The notes beneath the pieces are model-generated. The model did no database searches, was not told the DNA's origin, and worked only from the letters and a program-made list of their open reading frames with translations. A stretch of 64,000 bases of DNA from Saccharibacillus sp. JS10 (lineage in GTDB: Bacteria; Bacillota; Bacilli; Paenibacillales; Paenibacillaceae), in NCBI RefSeq assembly GCF_024436065.1, contig NZ_JANFNS010000004.1:186001-250000 (forward strand), written 5' to 3'. A program made the position numbers and the translations under genes. Numbering within the stretch: position 1 is the stretch's first letter; every line of letters begins with the position of its first letter. Of this stretch, positions 16,387 through 24,836 are shown one piece after another.

Positions 16387-16887
16387 ATGGGAGAAACGAT
16401 CGTGAAAGCCGAAGGCAAAGAGTTTGCAATGGAGCGTCTCTTCGACGCGACGCAAGACCAAGTATTCGCTGCTTTTACCAAATGCGAGCATCTACAGCAT
16501 TGGTGGGGACCAAGAGGCTGGCAACTCACGACATGTAATCTGGATTTTCGCCCAGAAGGCGCTTGGCATTACTGCATGACTTGTCAGGATGAAGCGCAAG
16601 GTGAATTTTTCGGGATGGAATCGTGGGGAAAAGCCGTCTACCAAAGTATTGATGCACCGAACTCTATCGTGTACACCGATTATTTCTCCGATGCCGAAGG
16701 CAACCTGAACGAAGAAATGCCACCGTCCGATACCACGCTCATTTTCGAGCCGTTCGAAGGTGGAACCAAAGTCATCTCCCGCACCGTATACGATTCGGAA
16801 GCTTCGCTTCAGACCGTGATCGATATGGGCATGGAATATGGAATCCGCGAGACCTGGGATCGACTCGACGACTATTTGCTGAAATAA
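16387..16887 (+). CDS. SRPBCC / AHSA1-type protein
   Basis: A 166-residue START-like (SRPBCC) domain protein. The family pattern is clear: DATQDQVFAAFTKCEHLQHWWGPRGW near the N-terminus, a central RPEGAWHYCMT strand, and the C-terminal GGTKVI...WDRLDDYLLK helix. Such proteins bind hydrophobic ligands or, in the AHSA1 group, assist Hsp90; no specific ligand can be named. GGGAGG lies nine bases before ATG 16387; the TTG at 16378 overlaps it. Confidence 0.9.
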   Translation: MGETIVKAEGKEFAMERLFDATQDQVFAAFTKCEHLQHWWGPRGWQLTTCNLDFRPEGAWHYCMTCQDEAQGEFFGMESWGKAVYQSIDAPNSIVYTDYFSDAEGNLNEEMPPSDTTLIFEPFEGGTKVISRTVYDSEASLQTVIDMGMEYGIRETWDRLDDYLLK

Positions 16888-16896
16888 TCGCATAGA

Positions 16897-16935
16897 TAAA
16901 AAAAGCCGCATGCCTATGAGCCTGCGGCTTTTTTT
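16897..16935. terminator. Bidirectional terminator
   Basis: Stem AAAAAGCCGCA/TGCGGCTTTTT between the converging SRPBCC and MarR genes, with T-tracts on both strands. Confidence 0.88.
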
Positions 16936-16944
16936 CGTAACGAC

Positions 16945-17382
16945 TCAAGCTTTAGGACGCAATACTTTGCGCTGAATTAACGTTAACGCTTGTTCCAACT
17001 CTTGCAGTTCGTCCGCAGTCAGATCCGCAATTCGCTGCTGAAATCCTTGCTGAGCTTGACCCATGACGCGGTTCATCAGAGCTTGACCATCCGGGGATAA
17101 GCGGAAAAGTTGACGTCGCCGATCTGTATCGTCGGTCGCTTTTTCGCACAGGTTTTTTTCCATAAGCTTACGCAGTTCGCGACTTGTGTTCGGTAGTGAG
17201 AGATCGACGCAATCCGCGATTTCGCTTGGAGTCACGGGCTGGCTTACCATCATATACTCCAATATCCGATATTGAATCGGCGTCACATCTTCTTGCTTGA
17301 CCCCTCGCGTTAATTCATGACTGACTTCATGTAAAGATGCTGTAAAAGCAACAAATTTTTCGAATAACATAGAATGTTCCAT
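16945..17382 (-). CDS. MarR-family transcriptional regulator
   Basis: A 145-residue winged-helix regulator. Helices up to PIQYRILEYMM lead into the HTH (PSEIADCVDLSLPNTSRELRKL) and the wing with the D-x-R-R-x motif DDTDRRRQLFRLS. The C-terminal dimerisation helix ends the protein. ATG 17382 has AGAGGTG five bases upstream; the longer frame starting at 17436 would begin inside the operator. It is divergent from a quinone reductase-like gene and shares two identical operator-like arms with it, so it probably represses both until a quinone or phenolic inducer appears (inference). Confidence 0.9.
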   Translation of the reverse strand: MEHSMLFEKFVAFTASLHEVSHELTRGVKQEDVTPIQYRILEYMMVSQPVTPSEIADCVDLSLPNTSRELRKLMEKNLCEKATDDTDRRRQLFRLSPDGQALMNRVMGQAQQGFQQRIADLTADELQELEQALTLIQRKVLRPKA

Positions 17383-17429
17383 TCCGTCACCTCTTTTTTC
17401 AACATAGCAAAAAACTTGTCTATATACAA

Positions 17430-17484
17430 TTATCATTTGACAACTAAATTATATTCGTGATATATATTTATTGTCAAATGATAA
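17430..17484. promoter_or_regulatory. Interleaved divergent promoters with paired MarR-type operators
   Basis: Two perfectly inverted 14-bp arms, TTATCATTTGACAA (17430-17443) and its complement (17471-17484). Each is itself a near-dyad TTGTCA-N2-TGATAA. The left arm supplies a rightward -35 TTGACA (17437-17442) with -10 TATATA (17461-17466). The right arm supplies a leftward -35 TTGACA (17472-17477) with -10 TATAAT (17448-17453). Both spacers are 18 bases. Confidence 0.7.
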
Positions 17485-17503
17485 CTAAAAGGAGAATCAC
17501 ATC

Positions 17504-18091
17504 ATGAACTTGTTGCTCATTTACGTTCACCCCAACCACAAAAGTCTCAGCCATTCTTTTATGGAAGAAGTGTTAAAAGGAAGCGAAGGAAATCCGGGCG
17601 TTGACGAAGTTCGGGTAGTTGATTTGTACGAAGAGAACTTCAATCCGGTACTGGTCTTCAACGAAGACAAAAAAAGACGCGATATGCACCGTGATCCCGA
17701 ACTTGCCCGTTACCGCGAGCTGCTGACGTGGGCAAACAAAATTGTTTTCGTGTATCCGATCTGGTGGGGCAGACCGCCTGCGATGTTAATGGGTTTTATC
17801 GACCGGATGTTTGCCTCGAATTTCGCTTATCGCGACAAAGGTACTTTGCTGCCGGAAGGTCTGCTCAAAGGCAAATCTGTCGTGTGCATTTCTGTCATGA
17901 AAGGCCCGACCGGATATTTACAATGGTGGCTTGGCAACGTTCATCAAATTTTGATGCGCAAAACGTTATTCAATTATGTCGGAATCCGGCATGTGAAATT
18001 TTTTGAATTCGGCAATATGGAAAGCTCCAAAGGCAGACATTCACAAAAGCTTAATAAGATTTACCGATATTTCAAAGCCGTCAATGCTTAG
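17504..18091 (+). CDS. NAD(P)H-dependent quinone oxidoreductase, flavodoxin-like fold
   Basis: A 195-residue member of the flavodoxin-2 (NQO1/MdaB/KefF) family, which reduces quinones with NAD(P)H using bound FAD or FMN. Landmarks are LLLIYVHPNHKSLSHSF (phosphate-binding loop), the central VFVYPIWWGRPPAMLMGFIDR with its WW-x-P motif, and a glycine-rich VMKGPTGYLQWW. AAAAGGAGAA precedes the ATG. It is divergent from the MarR gene and probably its target; a role in electrophile or quinone stress is the expected one. Confidence 0.88.
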   Translation: MNLLLIYVHPNHKSLSHSFMEEVLKGSEGNPGVDEVRVVDLYEENFNPVLVFNEDKKRRDMHRDPELARYRELLTWANKIVFVYPIWWGRPPAMLMGFIDRMFASNFAYRDKGTLLPEGLLKGKSVVCISVMKGPTGYLQWWLGNVHQILMRKTLFNYVGIRHVKFFEFGNMESSKGRHSQKLNKIYRYFKAVNA

Positions 18092-18201
18092 TTCCAAGTT
18101 TGTATTCGCTTTCTCTGCGTGCTAAGGTCTAAAGTGAACTGAAAATGGAAATGCCAACCAGCCGCAAAATGCAACTCACTTAGACGGAGGCGAACCTATC
18201 G

Positions 18202-19221
18202 ATGAAAGCTTTATTTATTGGAGGAACAGGCACAATTAGTACAGACATCACCAAGTTGCTTTTGACGCAAGGGCATGAGCTGTATTTGTTGAATCGAGGC
18301 AATCGTAACGAAGGATTACCGGAAGGTGCAAAGCTTCTCAAAGGCGATATCAACGATGAAGCACAGGTACAAGAACTGCTTGGCGAGCATACTTTCGATG
18401 TCGTGGTTAACTTTATTGCGTTTACCCCGCAGCATGTCGAGCGCGATTACCGATTATTCCATCATAAAACGAACCAATATATTTTTATCAGTTCGGCTTC
18501 CGCTTATCAGTCACCGCCGGCGGATTATCGAATCAGTGAAGCAACGCCGCTTGCGAATCCGTTTTGGGAATATTCCCGTAACAAGATTGCGTGCGAAGAC
18601 TATCTGATGAAGCAATACCGCGAAGAAGGTTTCCCGGTTACGATCGTTCGTCCAAGCCATACGTATAGCGAACGCTCGGTTCCGATCGGTGTACACGGCG
18701 CAAAAGGCCCATGGGCTGTAATCAAACGAATTCAAGAAGGCAAGCCGGTTATTATCCACGGGGACGGCGCTTCGCTCTGGACATTGACGCATAGCCGAGA
18801 CTTCGCCAAAGGATTTGTCGGGCTGATGAGCAATATTCATGCGATCGGCGAAGCGGTGCAGATTACATCGGACGAGTCGCTGACCTGGAATCAAATCCAT
18901 GAGATCGTCGCTTTGGCTTTAGGCAAAAAGTTAAATCCGCTTTATGTCCCGTCGACTTTCTTGGATGCGGTGAGCGATGAAGATTACCGGGGAAGTCTAT
19001 TAGGGGATAAAGCCAATACGGTCGTGTTCGATAATTCGAAGCTGAAGCGTTTGGTTCCCGATTACGTAGCCACGATTCGCGGCGATCAAGGCTTGCGCGA
19101 AGCTGTTGAATATATGTTACAAAACCCGGATACTCAACAAGAAGACCCTGAATTTGATGCTTGGTGCGATAAGGTGTCGGCAGCGCTGGATCGGGCAATC
19201 TCAGAAATCAAAAACGGATAA
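18202..19221 (+). CDS. NAD-dependent epimerase/dehydratase-like SDR
   Basis: A 339-residue extended short-chain dehydrogenase. The N-terminal nucleotide loop is LFIGGTGTIST, followed by LLNRGN. The expected catalytic region has SSASAYQSP and YSRNKIACED (the YxxxK pair). The closest type is the atypical or RNA-binding CSP41-like group of bacterial sugar epimerase homologues. Preceded by GGAGGCGA nine bases before the ATG. Substrate unknown. Confidence 0.87.
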   Translation: MKALFIGGTGTISTDITKLLLTQGHELYLLNRGNRNEGLPEGAKLLKGDINDEAQVQELLGEHTFDVVVNFIAFTPQHVERDYRLFHHKTNQYIFISSASAYQSPPADYRISEATPLANPFWEYSRNKIACEDYLMKQYREEGFPVTIVRPSHTYSERSVPIGVHGAKGPWAVIKRIQEGKPVIIHGDGASLWTLTHSRDFAKGFVGLMSNIHAIGEAVQITSDESLTWNQIHEIVALALGKKLNPLYVPSTFLDAVSDEDYRGSLLGDKANTVVFDNSKLKRLVPDYVATIRGDQGLREAVEYMLQNPDTQQEDPEFDAWCDKVSAALDRAISEIKNG

Positions 19222-19237
19222 AGTCGCTATGCAGAAA

Positions 19238-19275
19238 AAAGTCGTTTTGCACATTGTGCAAAGCGGCTTTTTTTG
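19238..19275 (+). terminator. Rho-independent terminator
   Basis: Stem of about 16 bp (AAAGTCGTTTTGCACA with TGTGCAAAGCGGCTTT, two wobble pairs), then a T-run, just after the SDR stop. Confidence 0.85.
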
Positions 19276-19383
19276 GGTAATCTTATGCGACGATAAGTTT
19301 GTTATTTAGTAATAGTTATGACAAGCATATTTATCTTATAATTAAGTAAACATAAGAGTATTAGTGAAATGGAGTAGATGAAC

Positions 19384-20967
19384 ATGGCTCAGCAATTACT
19401 CGGATATGTGACCGTCGTTTTGTTGGGTGGAGCGCTGAGTCTTTTTTTAGTCGGATATGCAATGTTTCGTTTTCGTCAGGCTCCGGGTGGACAATACTAC
19501 ATGCTCGCTGCATTAATGGCGTGTATTTTTTCATTCGGATATGCGTTTGAATTAACGAGTACTACTCTATCTCAGGCTAAATTTTGGATCGGAATTGAAT
19601 ATTTCGCTTTACCTTTTTTGCCGGTTTTTACATTGTTGATGTGTCTGGAATATACGAATATTCAGATTGGACCTTGGAAAAAGCGAGCTTTGTTTTTCAT
19701 TCCATTGTTGACGTTCATTATTCAGCATACTAATGATCTTCACCATTTATATTATACATCGATGGCTTTTCGTCCTGATATTCCTTTTCTGATTATAGAT
19801 TTGGGCAAAGGGCCGTGGTATTTCGTGCATACGATTTATTTATACTCGTGCTTGGCGATCGCGATCGTGGCGTTGAGTGTACGCATGTTCAAAATAAAAG
19901 GTCAATTTCGATTGCAGATTGCTTTTATGATCGCGGGATTAATATTTCCGATCATCGGCAATCTGTATTATTTGGCAGGCAAAAGCCCGTACGGGATCGA
20001 TTTGGGTCCTGTATTTATTAGTATTTCGTTTGTCTTCCACAGCATGGCGCTTTTTCGGTTTCGGATGTTCAATGTCGCTCCGATTGCCCGGGAGATTGTA
20101 TTCGAAAATATGGGTGACGGCGTATTGGTCTTCAATCATCAAGACGTAATCGTTGACTACAATCGGGCGATGTTACGCTTTTTGCCGGAATTGAGTAAAC
20201 GAAGTATTGGTCAGACTGCGGCACAGGAACTAGTTGCGTACCCGGCGATTGCAAAATGCGTAGAAGTCGGAGGCGCAAGCGATCTGCAATTAGGTACGGA
20301 GCAAACGATTTATGTGCATATTCGCTTTTCGCCGATTCAAGGTCGAAATATGAGCCGAGCAGGACGTATTGCGACTTTTGTCGATATTACAGAACGAGTC
20401 GTACTGGAACAAAAGTTGAAAAAGCTGGCGAGTACCGACGGATTAACCGGACTGTTTAACAAAAACACGTTGATCCAAAAGTCGGAAGAAATTATACGTG
20501 AGTTATTGCCGAAAAGCCCGGGTGTATCGGTCATTATGTTCGATGTCGATTATTTTAAAAAGGTCAACGATACATTCGGGCATGAAGCAGGAGATCGGGT
20601 ATTGACTGAAGTCGCGAAAGTAATCCAGCATGCCCTAGGGAAAAAAGACATCGCAGGTCGGTACGGCGGAGATGAGTTCGTACTCAGTTTGCCGAATACG
20701 ACCATCGATCAAGCGGTGCGGGTTGCTGAGCAAATACGGTCTTCGATCGAGCAGTTGAGCATGGTCGTGCAAGATCAAACGATTTGCGTAACATCGAGTT
20801 TCGGTGTTTCGCATCTGCCCCCGATCATGCATTATACCTACGGCTCGCAAGAAATGCAGATGTTGATGCGAAATGCGGATCAGGCATTATACATTTCCAA
20901 AAAAAGAGGACGCAATTGCGTCAGCGTGTACGAAGAACCAGAAACGCCGACGCTTGAAGCAAATTGA
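19384..20967 (+). CDS. 7TM-PAS-GGDEF diguanylate cyclase
   Basis: A 527-residue membrane sensor. Residues 1-215 hold about seven hydrophobic helices of the histidine-kinase-N 7TM type. A PAS-like segment follows (ENMGDGVLVFNHQDVIVDYNRAM), then a GGDEF domain with TDGLTGLFNK, FDVDYFKKVNDTFGHEAGD and the intact active site RYGGDEF near residue 430. It should make cyclic di-GMP. The RxxD inhibitory site is absent (GKKD at that position), so simple product inhibition is not expected. I preferred ATG 19384 (GGAG nine bases upstream) over ATG 19378. A TATAAT box lies at 19337-19342. Confidence 0.9.
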   Translation: MAQQLLGYVTVVLLGGALSLFLVGYAMFRFRQAPGGQYYMLAALMACIFSFGYAFELTSTTLSQAKFWIGIEYFALPFLPVFTLLMCLEYTNIQIGPWKKRALFFIPLLTFIIQHTNDLHHLYYTSMAFRPDIPFLIIDLGKGPWYFVHTIYLYSCLAIAIVALSVRMFKIKGQFRLQIAFMIAGLIFPIIGNLYYLAGKSPYGIDLGPVFISISFVFHSMALFRFRMFNVAPIAREIVFENMGDGVLVFNHQDVIVDYNRAMLRFLPELSKRSIGQTAAQELVAYPAIAKCVEVGGASDLQLGTEQTIYVHIRFSPIQGRNMSRAGRIATFVDITERVVLEQKLKKLASTDGLTGLFNKNTLIQKSEEIIRELLPKSPGVSVIMFDVDYFKKVNDTFGHEAGDRVLTEVAKVIQHALGKKDIAGRYGGDEFVLSLPNTTIDQAVRVAEQIRSSIEQLSMVVQDQTICVTSSFGVSHLPPIMHYTYGSQEMQMLMRNADQALYISKKRGRNCVSVYEEPETPTLEAN

Positions 20968-20992
20968 CACGCCAACCGCGTGTCTTTTTTTA
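20966..20992 (+). terminator. Rho-independent terminator overlapping stop codon
   Basis: GACACGC/GCGTGTC stem with a five-base loop and seven T. The stem's first bases overlap the cyclase stop codon. Confidence 0.88.
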
Positions 20993-21106
20993 TGACTTGT
21001 CACTGACAAGCGTCTCGCGTAGGATAGAACGATAGACGTCCATACTCATCGGCAAACGATCCGCAGCAGCGGGAAGCGAAGGACGCGAAAGCGAGGCGAA
21101 TCAAGC

Positions 21107-21274
21107 ATGGCAGCAAGCAAAAAAGGCGGCACGGGACGCGGAACAGGCAAAAAAGGCTGGAACCGTTGGCAAAAGGCGGAAAACCGCAAAAAGAACGCAC
21201 CGAAACCTTACAAAACCAAAGGTAAAGAAACCGAAAGTAAATCCGGCAACGACGGATCAGACGCAGCTCAATAA
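21107..21274 (+). CDS. Small basic DUF3934-type protein
   Basis: A 55-residue protein with motif KKGGTGRGTGKKGWNRWQ near the N-terminus and a Lys-rich body (KPYKTKGK), ending in an acidic/polar tail. This pattern matches the DUF3934 family of small Bacillales proteins as I recall it. Its function is unknown; the charge suggests RNA, ribosome or DNA contact, which is speculation. The ATG has a moderate GAGG ten bases upstream. The gene is followed by a shared bidirectional terminator. Confidence 0.75.
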   Translation: MAASKKGGTGRGTGKKGWNRWQKAENRKKNAPKPYKTKGKETESKSGNDGSDAAQ

Positions 21275-21320
21275 TTTTTTCTGTCCGTTGCCGATCGATA
21301 TAGTGTCGGCACAGCACCAG

Positions 21321-21370
21321 AAAAGACCGTATTTTCGTCATCTACGCGATGATAAAAATACGGTCTTTTT
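21321..21370. terminator. Bidirectional terminator
   Basis: Stem AAAAGACCGTATTTT/AAAATACGGTCTTTT with a short internal hairpin in the loop, between the converging DUF3934 and YkgJ-type genes. Confidence 0.87.
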
Positions 21371-21373
21371 GGT

Positions 21374-22210
21374 TTATGGCGAATTGTGCGCAGCCATTTT
21401 GGCATTATGTTCGTCGATCGATAGGTTGAAGTTGTCCAGATTGCCAAGCTCCGTCGTATAGCCGCCGCCATGACGACCGTACAATACCATCCAGTAAAAG
21501 ATCGGATACTGACGCAGCAGTTGGCGTTTTTCGCCTATTCGCACATCCGCCAATTGTTCGTAAGGGTTCCAATAATCTGCGATATTCGGCGTGATTTTGC
21601 GGTGAGTGCGTCCGCCGTCGATATATTCGCATACTTTTTCAGGCTGTAGACGTTCACGCCAACTTCCATAAAAAGTATGGGTGCTGCCATGTGTCCGGCA
21701 TAAAAAAGGACGAGCAGGGTAAACGCGGCAACGTCCGTTTTCTACATCAAGCAAAGGGCAAGGAAAACTATTGCGACCGGCATGGTGACGAATATCGTGG
21801 AGTTCTCCTTCGCGATCGATAGGGTGAACGAGCGAAGCGTACATTTCTTTGTTTTCTTGCTTGAGCCGTTCTAGATTTTTCTCGGATTGCTCGAAAGCTT
21901 GAACGATTTCGTCTTTGCTCCAGTGGCGTTCCATATAGACCAGCAGCAGTTCGAATTCGACTTGTGAGACCGGGAAATAATCCGAACAACAAGAGCTGCA
22001 TCCTTCTCGGCAAGGCGGTTGTTTGGGGCTGTTGGCACGGTAATCGCTAATGGTCTGTTCCACATCGCGATAGAATCGAACCATATGTGCAGCGCGGCTA
22101 TCGGGCGAAGCATTTTTATGACAAAGCCGCATTTTACGTCCACTTCCGCAAAAGCAAGGCTCATTTCCGTCTGATTGATGAAGCGTATTTACTTCCGGCG
22201 TAGTTGGCAT
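21374..22210 (-). CDS. SEC-C motif plus YkgJ-type cysteine-cluster protein
   Basis: A 278-residue protein. Near the N-terminus is a SEC-C zinc motif, PCFCGSGRKMRLCH (CxCx8CH). A YkgJ-type Cys cluster follows: CREGCSSCCSDYFPVS, then FPCPLLDVENGRCRVYPARPFLCRTHG, together giving eight or more cysteines able to hold a Zn or Fe-S centre. A central charged helix separates the parts. The YkgJ family is widespread and uncharacterised. AAGGAAG precedes the ATG. Confidence 0.87.
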   Translation of the reverse strand: MPTTPEVNTLHQSDGNEPCFCGSGRKMRLCHKNASPDSRAAHMVRFYRDVEQTISDYRANSPKQPPCREGCSSCCSDYFPVSQVEFELLLVYMERHWSKDEIVQAFEQSEKNLERLKQENKEMYASLVHPIDREGELHDIRHHAGRNSFPCPLLDVENGRCRVYPARPFLCRTHGSTHTFYGSWRERLQPEKVCEYIDGGRTHRKITPNIADYWNPYEQLADVRIGEKRQLLRQYPIFYWMVLYGRHGGGYTTELGNLDNFNLSIDEHNAKMAAHNSP

Positions 22211-22370
22211 ATCGCTTCACTTCCTTTTTTGAATTTCAATTTCATTATACACGTTGCATTTCGATCTGGTGAAGGAACGCTTGATTACACGATTTGACAG
22301 AGAAACCCCTATCTTTTAAAATTGATAGTAACAAAATGTTCATAACAAAAATTAAGATCGGAGCGTTCTG

Positions 22371-23321
22371 ATGTTAAAAGAAGACGAACCGCAATACTCA
22401 GAGCCGATTCGCGACGCCAACGGCTTAACCGAAGAAGAGTTTCTTGCCACTTATAACGTTGGCGATTACGAACGTCCTTCGATTGCTGCAGATATGGTGA
22501 TTTTTACAGTCGGCGGCGAACAAGAAGATAATTACCGCAAGCTGCCGAAAAAAAAGCTAAGAGTTCTGTTGATCCGGCGCGGCGCACATCCTTTTCTTCG
22601 TCATTGGGCGCTTCCGGGCGGATTTGTGCGTCCGAATGAGACGATCGACCAAGCGGCGACGAGAGAGTTGGTTGAAGAAACCGGGGTAGACCGCGTGTAT
22701 TTGGAGCAGCTTCATACGTTTAGCGAAGTGGGACGTGATCCCCGTGCATGGGTCGTAAGCTGTGCGTATATGGCACTGGTCGATTCGACAGAGCTTCACG
22801 TTCAAGCGGGCGACGACGCGGATCAAGCCGCTTGGTTTGATCTGTCTTATCGACTCCATAGCGAAAGCCGAGAACGGGTAGAAGGCGGCGGCATTCGGCA
22901 TATTCAGCGATATATATTGCAGCTCGAATCAACGGACGAAGAAGTTGGCAAAATAAAATTAACAGCGACCGTAGAGCGTCAGATGACGCGAACGCATAAA
23001 GCTTCTTCGGAAACGTATACGGCGGTGGATCGCGGAAATCTTGCTTTCGATCATGCTCAAATGATCGGAATGGCGATAAGTAGGCTGCGAGAGCGAGTCG
23101 AAGACTATGACCTAGCGCTACATTTGATGCCGGAATTGTTCACATTGACCGAACTGCAACAAGTATATGAAGCGATCTTGGATCGCGAATTGCTCAAAGC
23201 GGCTTTTCGTCGCAAAGCAGAGCCGCTGGTTGAACCAACCGATGGCTATACGGAACATGCCGGGCATCGCCCTTCCAGATTGTACCGAAGAAGTATCAAA
23301 GAATGGGGAGATTATTCATGA
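22371..23321 (+). CDS. Nudix hydrolase with NrtR-like C-terminal winged helix
   Basis: A 316-residue protein. The Nudix domain has a complete box, G84-x5-E-x7-REL-x-EE-x-G105, on LPGGFVRPNE and ATRELVEETG, so it should be catalytically competent. The C-terminal part (about 225-305: AQMIGMAISRLRERV, LFTLTELQQVYEAIL, PSRLYRRS) looks like the winged helix of the NrtR/ADP-ribose-sensing family. It may be an ADP-ribose pyrophosphatase, a regulator of NAD metabolism, or both. Its stop overlaps the macro-domain gene start (ATGA). Confidence 0.87.
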   Translation: MLKEDEPQYSEPIRDANGLTEEEFLATYNVGDYERPSIAADMVIFTVGGEQEDNYRKLPKKKLRVLLIRRGAHPFLRHWALPGGFVRPNETIDQAATRELVEETGVDRVYLEQLHTFSEVGRDPRAWVVSCAYMALVDSTELHVQAGDDADQAAWFDLSYRLHSESRERVEGGGIRHIQRYILQLESTDEEVGKIKLTATVERQMTRTHKASSETYTAVDRGNLAFDHAQMIGMAISRLRERVEDYDLALHLMPELFTLTELQQVYEAILDRELLKAAFRRKAEPLVEPTDGYTEHAGHRPSRLYRRSIKEWGDYS

Positions 23322-23740
23322 TTTTCAACGAAATCGAAGGCGATTTGTTCGCTTTACCGGATGAGTATGTATTGGCACATTGTATTTCTGCCGATGCCAA
23401 GATGGGCAAAGGGATCGCAGCCGAATTCGTACGCAGATTTGATTTGCAAAGTTTGCAGGAGCAAGCGGCGAGCGAACCTTTGATTATCGGGCAATGTTAT
23501 CGAAAAGATCGTGTGATCAATCTGGTTACCAAAGCCAAATATTTCAATAAGCCGACCTATAAGTCGCTGACTCAAGCTCTTCAATCGCTGCGCGACATAT
23601 GCGAAGCTGACGGGATTGCGAAGCTTGCGATGCCAAGGATCGGAAGTGGGTTAGATCGATTGAGATGGGAAAAAGTTCGAGAGATTGTCCAACATGAATT
23701 TGCTGAGATCGATATTGAAATCACAGTGTGCGTATTATAA
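23318..23740 (+). CDS. TARG1/ALC1-like macro-domain protein
   Basis: A 140-residue stand-alone macro domain. EGDLFALPDEYVLAHCIS, MGKGIA and the PRIGSGLDRLRWEKV loop match the TARG1/OARD1 branch, which removes ADP-ribose from glutamate esters and O-acetyl-ADP-ribose. The residues expected to act, K72 (NLVTKAKY) and D113 (SGLDRL), are present. I took ATG 23318, whose GGGGAG lies seven bases upstream and which overlaps the Nudix stop by ATGA; the pair is therefore translationally coupled. Together they could release and then split ADP-ribose. Confidence 0.88.
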   Translation: MIFNEIEGDLFALPDEYVLAHCISADAKMGKGIAAEFVRRFDLQSLQEQAASEPLIIGQCYRKDRVINLVTKAKYFNKPTYKSLTQALQSLRDICEADGIAKLAMPRIGSGLDRLRWEKVREIVQHEFAEIDIEITVCVL

Positions 23741-23803
23741 AAAAAGTTCGACCCTTTGCTTTCTGTACAAGTGTACAAAACAAAGCAGGGGTCGAACTTT
23801 TTT
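23739..23803. terminator. Strong bidirectional terminator
   Basis: Long stem AAAAAAGTTCGACCC with GGGTCGAACTTTTTT, continued by TTTGCTTT/AAAGCA and a GTACA-type loop. It lies between the converging macro-domain and catalase-like genes. Confidence 0.9.
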
Positions 23804-23810
23804 GCTTCTT

Positions 23811-24794
23811 TTAGTGTTCGCTACTGCGTCTTCGCATCGATTCCGCATACGTATGACGCCGGAAATGCAAAATCGGATCGTCGGATAACGCGATACCGTC
23901 TGGAACGACAGTAGGGTCCATTACGAGATGACGCGGTTCTTCAATCGGCTCGAATAAGACCAGACGCCCTGCATTGATTCGCAGACGATCACTCGGCCAT
24001 CTTTTGGTCGGATCATCTGTCGGGTCGCCTTCTTCGCCAAATATGATGTTCAGCTTGAATGAAGGAGGCTGGGCCAACAAACGAAGTTCCAGTTCTCGCT
24101 CCAAATAATCGTCCGGCATGTTCGCTGCGTCGTGTACGGATAAAGTATGTACGCCAAGATCAGGAATCCATTCGAATTTTACCGGACGCCGCCGACCTTC
24201 TGCATCGACCAAGATATAAGCATGAACACAATAATATAGATTCGTTGCGTAACTCGCTGGAGGCTTAAGACGCTTCACAGCAAGCAGACTTTGACGGCTT
24301 TCACCGAAATGACGAGCGAATCGGCGTATCGCTTCGGATTTTGGCATTTTGCCGGCTTTGGTTCGATTGAGTGTCGTCAACATTTCCATAAACGATTTCG
24401 GCGTTCGCGCGAAAAACACGGGAACGGTCACGCCGACCATATTCGTTACTTCGCCTTCCGGCAACATAAACTGTACACCCATCCCTTTAGCCGGCGACAA
24501 CATATCGGCAAGTATAGGATCAGTCGAGCTTCCAGAGAAGCGCACAATCGCTTGGGTTTCCGTATGTTGAAGATGTGGAGCTATGGTAAATGGAGCGGCT
24601 TTTCCACTTGGCAAAAACGATGCCCGGCAGCAAAAACCTCGAGCGTGAGCACGGCGGTAGCCGGGATGAACCCCGGACATTTGCTCCAGTTCGTCTACCG
24701 CGTATTTAGCTTCGGTCACAGACAAAGATTCGGAAGAATCGGTTACGCCGCCGGATGAGTGAGGAAGATAAGAATCTCCAGAGTTGCTGAACAT
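23811..24794 (-). CDS. Catalase-family (SrpA-like) heme peroxidase
   Basis: A 327-residue small catalase-fold protein. The distal histidine lies in YRRAHARGF (H50), followed by VRFSGSSTDP, GMGVQFMLP, FFARTPKSF and YYCVHAYILVDAEG. The C-terminus has DDPILHFRRHTYAESMRRR, with the R-x3-Y heme-ligand pattern (Y316). Such mini-catalases act mainly as organic or hydrogen peroxide peroxidases. It lacks the N-terminal arm and C-terminal domains of full catalases. The gene is about 40 bases downstream of the ABM monooxygenase gene, so co-transcription is likely. Confidence 0.87.
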   Translation of the reverse strand: MFSNSGDSYLPHSSGGVTDSSESLSVTEAKYAVDELEQMSGVHPGYRRAHARGFCCRASFLPSGKAAPFTIAPHLQHTETQAIVRFSGSSTDPILADMLSPAKGMGVQFMLPEGEVTNMVGVTVPVFFARTPKSFMEMLTTLNRTKAGKMPKSEAIRRFARHFGESRQSLLAVKRLKPPASYATNLYYCVHAYILVDAEGRRRPVKFEWIPDLGVHTLSVHDAANMPDDYLERELELRLLAQPPSFKLNIIFGEEGDPTDDPTKRWPSDRLRINAGRLVLFEPIEEPRHLVMDPTVVPDGIALSDDPILHFRRHTYAESMRRRSSEH

Positions 24795-24836
24795 AACGGC
24801 ATTGCTCCTCTCGCTTCCTTTTTATATTTGATTTTG

